From positions 1 through 12,979 of the forward strand of contig DAOVOW010000018.1 in the NCBI GenBank assembly GCA_030629485.1: 12,979 nucleotides of DNA, read 5' to 3'. Of the stretch, positions 7,112 through 12,979 are shown one piece after another (the stretch's first letter is position 1; every line of letters starts with the position of its first letter). The DNA comes from a bacterium. Lineage in GTDB: Bacteria > Zixibacteria > MSB-5A5 > GN15 > FEB-12. The position numbers and the translations under genes were made by a program. A model generated the notes under the pieces. The model searched no databases and had not been told where the DNA came from. It saw only the letters and a list, made by a program, of their open reading frames with translations.

Positions 7112-8608
7112 GTGGAGGCTCAGATCAATCTCAGCGAACTGTTGACAGGACACTCACGAGCCGAACTGACCGGTAGCGGTGACGTCGAGATCGCGGGTAT
7201 CGAATACGACTCGCGCCAGGTAAAACCGAACAGTTTGTTTGTCGCCATCAAGGGGTATGAGCGCGACGGTTTCGAGTTTGTGCCTCAGGCGGTTGAGCGG
7301 GGCGCGGTGGCCGTCGTGGGTGACCATGACGAATGCAACCTTGTTGATAACTACGTCAAGGTGGCCGATACCCGCCAGGCGCTGGCTGATCTCGCAGCTA
7401 AGTTCTACGATTACCCGGGGCGCAAACTCAAGATCTGTGGCGTCACCGGCACCAATGGCAAGACCACGGTCTGTTACCTGATCAAGAGCATAATGGAAGC
7501 GCGCAACAAGACGGTCGGCCTGGTGACTTCTTTGGTCTACGATTCCGGCAAAGAGACCTTCCCCGCCGAGCGCACGACGCCGGAGTCACTTGATCTGCAG
7601 CGCTTGCTCTATCTGATGAAGAAGAACTATTGCGTCAATGCCGTTGTCGAGGTGTCATCGCACGCCCTGGCTTTGCACCGGGTGGACAATGTCGATTTTC
7701 GGGTGGCCGTTTTCACCAACATCACGCGCGATCATCTCGATTTCCATCAGACCATGGAGGACTACCTTCAGACCAAAAAGCAACTCCTTAAACGACTGGA
7801 AGGTCCTCTCAGCTACGCTGTCATTAATATCGATGTGCCGGAGTTTCGATCCTTCCTCAGTGACATCACAGCATCGTACCTGTCTTATTCACTGGAGGAT
7901 ACCTCGGCCGATGTCTACTGTACCAGCTTCGAACTGGAGAGTGCTCGGACCGTGTTTGATCTCAAGACACCGATGGGTGTTCACACCGTGACCTTCCCCC
8001 TGCCGGGGCGGTTCAATCTTATCAATGCTCTGGCTGCTGCTGCTGCTGGTTTGGCCGCCGGTGTCGATATCGACAACGTCGTCCGCGGACTGGAGACGGC
8101 TCAGCCGGTGCCGGGCCGTCTCAACTACATTGAGTGCGGGCAACCGTTCGCTGTTTACGTCGACTATGCTCACACCCCCGATGCCATCGAACGCTTGTGC
8201 GAAACGGCGCGCGAATTGTCACAGGGGAAGCTGCTGGTGCTATTCGGGTGCGGGGGTGATCGCGACAAGGGAAAGCGGCCCCTGATGGGCAAGGCGGCCA
8301 CGACCGGGTCCGATTACTGTGTGGTGACGTCAGACAATCCACGCAGCGAAGAACCCGATGCAATCATCGAGGATATCAAGCCCGGTCTCGAGGGTGATCA
8401 GTACGACATCATCGGCGATAGAAGCGCCGCTATTGAAGCCGTTCTGAAGAAGGCTGAACCCGGCGATGTTGTCCTGCTGGCCGGGAAGGGTGCGGAGAAC
8501 TATCAGGAAATCAAGGGTGTCAGGCACAAGTTCGATGACACCGGCGAAGCGAAGCGAGTGTTGGCCGAACTTGGATATACCGGACTGGTGAGTGACAAAG
8601 GAAATTGA
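7112..8608 (+). CDS. murE: UDP-MurNAc-L-Ala-D-Glu:meso-diaminopimelate ligase MurE
   Basis: MurE is a cytoplasmic ATP-dependent ligase that adds the third stem residue to UDP-MurNAc-L-Ala-D-Glu. The 498 residues are full length. The N-terminal domain shows GIEYDSRQVKPNSLFVAIKG (29-48). The ATP loop is TGTNGKTT (112-119). RDHLDFHQTMEDYLQTKK (206-223) includes the probable carbamylated-lysine region. PLPGRFNLINALAA, YAHTPD (352-357), GGDRDKGKRP (381-390) and GKGAENYQ (458-465) follow. DNPR at 408-411 is the motif linked to meso-diaminopimelate selection, where lysine-adding enzymes differ. The GTG at 7112, 4 bases after ftsI, gives a normal N-terminus (INLSELL), but no clear ribosome binding site precedes it, and a GGAGG lies just inside the frame (7114-7118). 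The start is therefore a little uncertain. The stop overlaps murF as TTGA. Confidence 0.96.
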   Translation: MEAQINLSELLTGHSRAELTGSGDVEIAGIEYDSRQVKPNSLFVAIKGYERDGFEFVPQAVERGAVAVVGDHDECNLVDNYVKVADTRQALADLAAKFYDYPGRKLKICGVTGTNGKTTVCYLIKSIMEARNKTVGLVTSLVYDSGKETFPAERTTPESLDLQRLLYLMKKNYCVNAVVEVSSHALALHRVDNVDFRVAVFTNITRDHLDFHQTMEDYLQTKKQLLKRLEGPLSYAVINIDVPEFRSFLSDITASYLSYSLEDTSADVYCTSFELESARTVFDLKTPMGVHTVTFPLPGRFNLINALAAAAAGLAAGVDIDNVVRGLETAQPVPGRLNYIECGQPFAVYVDYAHTPDAIERLCETARELSQGKLLVLFGCGGDRDKGKRPLMGKAATTGSDYCVVTSDNPRSEEPDAIIEDIKPGLEGDQYDIIGDRSAAIEAVLKKAEPGDVVLLAGKGAENYQEIKGVRHKFDDTGEAKRVLAELGYTGLVSDKGN

Positions 8609-9999
8609 TAACGTTGCGTTTCAGTAAACTGGCAGCCGTCACCGGCGGCACCGTGTACAACACGGACAACGTCGAACAGAGCTTCACCGGCGTGGCTATC
8701 GACAGCCGCGCGGTAAAGGAGAAGCAACTGTTCGTGGCTATCCGTGGCGAGGTCAATGATGGACACGATTTCATCAACGCCGCCATCGCCGCCGGAGCTT
8801 CCGGGATAATCGCAGAGTACGCCTGGCCGGGTCTGGAACATATTCGCGGCGAGGTGCCGGTAATCGCCGTACCCAACAGTCATGAAGCGATGCTGACCCT
8901 TGCGGCGACCTATCGCGATAGTCTCACTGCTTGCATGGTCGGCATCACCGGTTCCAACGGCAAGACCACGACCAAGGAGCTGACCTATCATCTGTTGAAC
9001 GCTGTCACAACAAACGTGTACCGATCACCGGGCAATCTCAACAACCTCTTTGGGGTGCCCCTTTCACTCTTTTCCGTTCCGCAGAAGACAACTATTGCCG
9101 TGATGGAACTCGGTATTTCAACCGAGTTGGAGATGCCGAGACTGGCTCAGATCGTTCGCCCTGATCTGGTTGCGATCACCAACGTCGGGCCATCGCACTT
9201 GCAGTTCTTTGATTCGATCGAGTCGGTCGCCCGCGCCAAACTGGAGTTGGTGCGTGCTGCTGAGGACAACGTCCCGGTGATCATCAACGGTGACGACCCG
9301 ATCCTGCGTGAACAAACAAAGGCAATACGCCGTGACTTCATCACCTTTGCCCTCGACCACGAGGCTGATTTCACAGTCGACGTGATGGAACCGCAAGGCG
9401 TCGGTGGCACCACGGTGACAATCGATGGTCATCTGTTCAAACTGCCGCTGCCCGGTCGACATCAAGTCAGCAACTTGCTGGCGGCGTATGCAATCGTTCG
9501 AACACTCGGATACAACTTTGACGACGTGGCCACTGAAAGTATCCCACTTGCCACGGCGCCGATGCGCGGTCAGGTCGTCAAACATGGCGGTGTGACTTTC
9601 GTGGCCGATTGTTACAACGCCAATCCGGAATCGGTCAAAGCGGGCTTGAAGATCTTCTTCACTCTGCCCGCCTCCGGTCGACGGATCGTTGTGCTGGGTG
9701 ACATGCTCGAGTTGGGACACGAAGCAGGACGGTACCACCGTGAGGTCGGACGGCTGCTTTCTACCTGTGACTTCGATTTGGCCGTAATGGTAGGACCCCT
9801 TTCGCGTCACATCCACGATGAGTTGTCGGCAGCCGGGAAGGATAAGAATTCATGCCGTCATTTTGAAGACGCCGCAGCCTGCGCCGTGGAACTGTCCCAA
9901 TACTTCAGGGATGGCGATCTCGTCTATGTCAAAGCATCGCGCGGTGTCGGCCTGGAGGCTGTGATCGACGCCGTCGCCGGGAGTGAGGGTGACGCCTGA
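8605..9999 (+). CDS. murF: UDP-N-acetylmuramoyl-tripeptide--D-alanyl-D-alanine ligase MurF
   Basis: MurF attaches D-Ala-D-Ala to UDP-MurNAc-tripeptide using ATP, completing the cytoplasmic precursor. The protein is 464 residues, the usual size. Visible are: the N-terminal GVAIDSRAVKEKQLFVAIRG (29-48); the ATP loop TGSNGKTTT (115-123); GNLNNLFGVPLSLF (143-156); NVGPSHLQFF (193-202); PLPGRHQVSNLLAA (281-294); ADCYNANPESVKAGL (334-348), a hallmark of the family; and KASRGVGLE (443-451). The likely start is TTG at 8605, overlapping the murE stop as TTGA. An AGG lies only 3 bases ahead of it, and a second TTG at 8614 is an alternative, so initiation may rely on ribosomes terminating on murE. The stop overlaps mraY as TGATG. 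Function is firm; the exact start is less so. Confidence 0.95.
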   Translation: MITLRFSKLAAVTGGTVYNTDNVEQSFTGVAIDSRAVKEKQLFVAIRGEVNDGHDFINAAIAAGASGIIAEYAWPGLEHIRGEVPVIAVPNSHEAMLTLAATYRDSLTACMVGITGSNGKTTTKELTYHLLNAVTTNVYRSPGNLNNLFGVPLSLFSVPQKTTIAVMELGISTELEMPRLAQIVRPDLVAITNVGPSHLQFFDSIESVARAKLELVRAAEDNVPVIINGDDPILREQTKAIRRDFITFALDHEADFTVDVMEPQGVGGTTVTIDGHLFKLPLPGRHQVSNLLAAYAIVRTLGYNFDDVATESIPLATAPMRGQVVKHGGVTFVADCYNANPESVKAGLKIFFTLPASGRRIVVLGDMLELGHEAGRYHREVGRLLSTCDFDLAVMVGPLSRHIHDELSAAGKDKNSCRHFEDAAACAVELSQYFRDGDLVYVKASRGVGLEAVIDAVAGSEGDA

Positions 10000-11087
10000 T
10001 GCTATACCACCTCTTGTATCCCCTCACCGAATATGTCTCCGGCCTGAATGTTTTTCGCTACATAACCTTCCGCACCGCCGGCGCCACCGTCACCGCCATT
10101 TTCATCTGTCTTATTCTCGGACCGTTTTTCATCCGGCTGCTCCGGAAGTATCAAGTAGCTGAGACGATTCGCGAAGAGATGCCTGAGCGTCACCAGAAGA
10201 AAGCGGGCACTCCGACCATGGGTGGGTTGATTATTCTGGCCGGTATCATCATTCCCACCCTCCTCTGGGCGGACCTGAGCAACTACTATACTCAGATGGT
10301 GCTCCTGGTAACCGTCTGGCTGGGCGCGCTCGGTTTCATGGACGACTACCTTAAAGCTATCAAACGTCAGCCAAAAGGACTGGTAGCGCGCAAGAAGATG
10401 ATCGGCCAGCTACTTTTAGGTGCTGTCTTTGCCGCCGCCCTGTTCTGGCTGGCGCCTGAGAAAATCTACGACGGCACGACCGGGATTCCATTCTTCAAGA
10501 ACTACGTGCTCACACTTGGGGTATTCTACGCGCCTTTCATCGTGATCGTGATAACAGGCTCCTCCAATGCCGTCAATCTTACCGACGGCTTGGACGGTCT
10601 CGCTATCGGATTGTCTGGTCTGTGCTTCGTAGCCTTTGCCGGTATCGCCTACGTCACCGGCCGCGTCGATTTCTCGGAGTACCTGGCCATCGAGTACCTG
10701 CCCGGCAGCGGTGAACTGGCTGTCTTCTGTGGAGCGGCTATCGGCTCGGCGCTGGGTTTTCTCTGGTTCAATTCACACCCCGCCGAGGTGTTCATGGGTG
10801 ATACCGGCTCGCTGGCGCTCGGCGGCGCCCTGGGTGCAGTCGCTATTTTGCTCAAGAAAGAACTGTTGCTGGTGATCGTTGGCGGCGTGTTCGTCATGGT
10901 CGCTTTGTCGGTGATTATACAGGTTCTGTCATATCGCTACCGTGGCGGCAAACGGGTGTTCAAGATGGCGCCGATACACCACCACTTCGAACTGTGCGGC
11001 TGGTCGGAATCCAAGATTGTGGTTCGCTTCTGGATCCTTGGCGCTCTGTGCGTCCTCCTAACCCTGGCGACCTTGAAAGTGCGATAG
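9999..11087 (+). CDS. mraY: Phospho-N-acetylmuramoyl-pentapeptide-transferase MraY
   Basis: MraY is the integral inner-membrane enzyme that moves phospho-MurNAc-pentapeptide from UDP to undecaprenyl phosphate, forming lipid I. The 362 residues match the family (E. coli 360), and the start (SGLNVFRYITFR at 14-25) aligns well with the known N-terminus. Diagnostic motifs are all present: GTPTMGG (70-76); the metal-binding DDYLK (115-119); NAVNLTDGLDGLA (190-202); GDTGS (267-271); and the HHHFE loop (327-331). Many hydrophobic segments are consistent with ten membrane helices. The ATG at 9999 overlaps the murF stop as TGATG, with GAGGG 9 bases upstream. Only 7 bases separate it from murD. Identification is firm. 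Confidence 0.98.
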   Translation: MLYHLLYPLTEYVSGLNVFRYITFRTAGATVTAIFICLILGPFFIRLLRKYQVAETIREEMPERHQKKAGTPTMGGLIILAGIIIPTLLWADLSNYYTQMVLLVTVWLGALGFMDDYLKAIKRQPKGLVARKKMIGQLLLGAVFAAALFWLAPEKIYDGTTGIPFFKNYVLTLGVFYAPFIVIVITGSSNAVNLTDGLDGLAIGLSGLCFVAFAGIAYVTGRVDFSEYLAIEYLPGSGELAVFCGAAIGSALGFLWFNSHPAEVFMGDTGSLALGGALGAVAILLKKELLLVIVGGVFVMVALSVIIQVLSYRYRGGKRVFKMAPIHHHFELCGWSESKIVVRFWILGALCVLLTLATLKVR

Positions 11088-11094
11088 GAAAACA

Positions 11095-12486
11095 ATGACT
11101 GTTCAGGAACGCATAAGCGAACGGGCCATCGGTGTCATAGGGATGGGTCGCTCCGGGCTTTCCTCAGCCTCGTTGGCGGCGGCTCTTGGCGGCGTGCCGT
11201 TTGTCTCCGATGCGGCGCCGGCCGATAGGTTGGCTGAGGCTATCGCTCAACTCAAGCAGGAGGGCATCGCCTACGAAACCGACCGACATAGCGATCGCCT
11301 GCTGAAGTCGGATTACATCATCGTCTCGCCCGGCGTGCCGCCGGAGATCGATATCCTGAAAAAAGCGCAAACCAGGGGGATACCTATCTTCTCGGAAATC
11401 GAGTTTGCCTCCTGGGTCTGTCGCGGGAAGATCATCGGTGTCACCGGTTCCAACGGCAAGACTACCACCACCACCTTGATAGGTGAGATACTTTCCGCCG
11501 CCGGTCTCGATACTTTCGTTTGCGGCAACATCGGACTACCGTTTGCGCAGGTGGCGGACAAGATCGGCAAGTCCGGGGTGGCTGTTGTTGAGGTGTCGAC
11601 CTTCCAGTTGGAACGGATCGCCGACTTCGCGCCGCACGTGGCCATGATCCTGAATCTGTCGCCGGATCATCTCGACCGCCACGGCAGCTTCGAGGCGTAC
11701 AAGAATCTCAAGTACCGCATCACCGAGAATCAAAAGAGTGGTGACTACCTCATCCTGAACGCTCAGGACAAAGAAATCATGGGCGACAACGTCACGACCA
11801 TCGCCGACAAACTGTACTTCACTACCGAGGGCGAGGTTGAACAGGGTGCCTTTGTCAAGCAGGGAGATCTCTGCATAGCGCATGGCGGACGGGGACTACG
11901 AATAGTTTCTGCCCGGGATATTCGTATCCCCGGTCCGCATAATCTGCAGAACGCGGTGGCGGCGGTGACGGCGGCAACGTTGTTCGACGTCGATCCCGCA
12001 GTTATGGTGCGTGTGCTCAAGACATTCCCGGGTGTGGAGCACCGCCTCGAATCCGTCTCGCGCGTGGCCGGGATCGATTTCGTCAATGATTCGAAAGCGA
12101 CCAATGTCGACTCGGTCTGCTACGCCTTGCGTTCGATCAACACCCGCATCCATCTCATCGCCGGTGGACGCGACAAGGGAGCCTCTTACCAGCCGCTGTT
12201 GGAATATGGGCGGGGCAGGATCGCTTCAATAGTCCTGATCGGTGAAGCCAAAGAGAAAATGTACGACAGTCTGGGACGACACTTCCCCACCCAGTTTGCG
12301 GATTCACTTGAGGAAGCAGTCAAGGTCAGCTTCGCGCAGGCGCGACCGGGCGACACGGTGCTGCTGTCACCAGCCTGCGCCAGCTTCGATATGTTCGACA
12401 ACTTCGAACAGCGCGGGAAATTGTTCAAGGCGGCGGTGGCCGACCTCAAGCGCGGCAGGAAAGAGAATGAAACGATCGCTGACTAA
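11095..12486 (+). CDS. murD: UDP-N-acetylmuramoylalanine--D-glutamate ligase MurD
   Basis: MurD is the cytoplasmic ATP-dependent ligase that adds D-glutamate to UDP-MurNAc-L-Ala. The protein is 463 residues, slightly longer than E. coli MurD (438). The N-terminal UMP-binding GVIGMGRSGLS (13-23) and VSPGVPP (77-83) are followed by the ATP loop TGSNGKTTTTT (117-127). NLSPDHLDRHGSFEAYKNLK (187-206) comes next, with Lys206 aligning to the carbamylated lysine of E. coli. GPHNLQNAVAA (280-290), HRLE (316-319), NDSKATN (331-337), GGRDKG (357-362) and SPACASFDMFDNFEQRG (425-441) complete the signature set. The ATG at 11095 has AGGAA 4 bases upstream, overlapping the mraY stop. The last 20 bases overlap the start of ftsW. 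Identification is firm. Confidence 0.98.
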   Translation: MTVQERISERAIGVIGMGRSGLSSASLAAALGGVPFVSDAAPADRLAEAIAQLKQEGIAYETDRHSDRLLKSDYIIVSPGVPPEIDILKKAQTRGIPIFSEIEFASWVCRGKIIGVTGSNGKTTTTTLIGEILSAAGLDTFVCGNIGLPFAQVADKIGKSGVAVVEVSTFQLERIADFAPHVAMILNLSPDHLDRHGSFEAYKNLKYRITENQKSGDYLILNAQDKEIMGDNVTTIADKLYFTTEGEVEQGAFVKQGDLCIAHGGRGLRIVSARDIRIPGPHNLQNAVAAVTAATLFDVDPAVMVRVLKTFPGVEHRLESVSRVAGIDFVNDSKATNVDSVCYALRSINTRIHLIAGGRDKGASYQPLLEYGRGRIASIVLIGEAKEKMYDSLGRHFPTQFADSLEEAVKVSFAQARPGDTVLLSPACASFDMFDNFEQRGKLFKAAVADLKRGRKENETIAD

Positions 12487-12979
12487 AAGCACTATCGACG
12501 AAAGATTAATGCTGGCCTATCTGGCGCTGCTGGTTATCGGTCTGGTCATGATCTACTCGACGTCATCGATACTGGCCGAAGCTCGTTTCGGTTCGCACCT
12601 GCTGTTTCTGCGCCAGCAGTGCCTGTGGGCGTTGCTGTCACTGGCTGCCGTATTCGTAATCAGCAAACTGAATCTTAGCCGAGTGGCCATCTACTCGGTG
12701 CCGGTTTTGCTGGTAAGTATGGTGCTGTTGGCGCTGGCGTTTGTTGGGCCGGTTCGCAACGAAGCACACCGCTGGATTGCCCTGGGTCCGTTCTCCGGTC
12801 AGCCATCCGAGATCTTCCGTTTCGCGCTCGTGTTTTTCCTGGCCTTCTCATTGTCGAACCCACGTCGCGACCTCACTGACTTGCGTCAACTACTGTGGCC
12901 ATACCTCCCGCTGATAGGAGTCGGGTTACTGTTGATTCTTCTCGAACCCGATCTCGGCAGCACAATCGTAATATCCATC
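12467..12979 (+). CDS. ftsW: Septal peptidoglycan polymerase FtsW, N-terminal part (3' end outside window)
   Basis: FtsW is a SEDS-family polytopic membrane protein that polymerises lipid II into septal glycan strands as the partner of FtsI. The first 171 codons are present and the frame is open to the last base. Membrane helices are evident at about 15-35 (LMLAYLALLVIGLVMIYSTSS), 47-65, 76-95, 117-130 and 144-160. SEDS landmarks are HRWIALGPFSGQPSE (101-115) and EPDLGS (160-165). FtsW and RodA share these motifs; the position directly after murD in a dcw cluster favours FtsW. The ATG at 12467 lies inside the end of murD (20-base overlap), with AGGA 6 bases upstream. An arginine (118) stands where many relatives have lysine shortly after QPSE. 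Confidence 0.93.
   Translation, partial: MKRSLTKSTIDERLMLAYLALLVIGLVMIYSTSSILAEARFGSHLLFLRQQCLWALLSLAAVFVISKLNLSRVAIYSVPVLLVSMVLLALAFVGPVRNEAHRWIALGPFSGQPSEIFRFALVFFLAFSLSNPRRDLTDLRQLLWPYLPLIGVGLLLILLEPDLGSTIVISI

Noticed and set aside
8033..8047. (GCT)5 triplet run in murE
   Set aside because: In frame with conserved alanines of the NALAAAAAGLAAG helix; a short codon coincidence, not a contingency locus.
9118..9816. 232-codon - strand frame inside murF
   Set aside because: The murF frame carries all family motifs over this span; the antisense frame has no recognisable domain.

Overview
The window is a chromosomal segment of a diderm-type bacterium. It is dominated by the front half of a division and cell wall (dcw) gene cluster. 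Three things suggest the host. MurE carries the DNPR motif expected for meso-diaminopimelate peptidoglycan. The secreted C25-type peptidase ends in a 'SQNYPNPFNP...' C-terminal domain of the kind widespread in the Fibrobacteres-Chlorobi-Bacteroidetes (FCB) superphylum and relatives (Zixibacteria, KSB1-like lineages, Marinimicrobia and others). The DNA is fairly GC-rich, with frequent GTG/TTG starts. An uncultured FCB lineage such as Zixibacteria is my best inference, but it is not proven from this sequence.

Layout. Positions 1-366 (+) hold the C-terminal end of a GT4-like glycosyltransferase. Positions 395-2722 (-) encode a secreted gingipain-like C25 cysteine peptidase, convergent with the glycosyltransferase and divergent from the dcw operon. 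Positions 2723-3136 are a roughly 410-base divergent intergenic region. It contains a clear sigma70-type promoter (TTGACT-18-TAGAAT), an A/T-tract block just upstream of it, and 10-base-phased AAA(A/G)TGG repeats that look like an MraZ operator. From 3137 to the window edge runs one compact operon: mraZ, rsmH, ftsL, ftsI (with two PASTA domains), murE, murF, mraY, murD and ftsW (cut by the window end).

How the genes work together. MraZ probably autoregulates the operon. RsmH methylates 16S rRNA. FtsL, FtsI and FtsW are septal components, with FtsW-FtsI forming the glycan polymerase/transpeptidase pair. MurD, MurE and MurF add D-Glu, the diamino acid and D-Ala-D-Ala to the UDP-MurNAc stem peptide. 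MraY loads the finished precursor onto the lipid carrier to give lipid I. Genes overlap or are separated by at most 7 bases throughout (26-base overlap, ATGA, GTGA, 4-base gap, TTGA, TGATG, 7-base gap, 20-base overlap), which implies one transcript and translational coupling.

This is mostly ordinary core-genome content. I do not see a hidden defence system, mobile element, CRISPR array or RNA gene. The points most worth a second look are the phased MraZ-box-like repeats, the C25 peptidase with its sorting-type tail beside dcw, the PASTA-bearing FtsI, and the C-terminal extension of FtsL.
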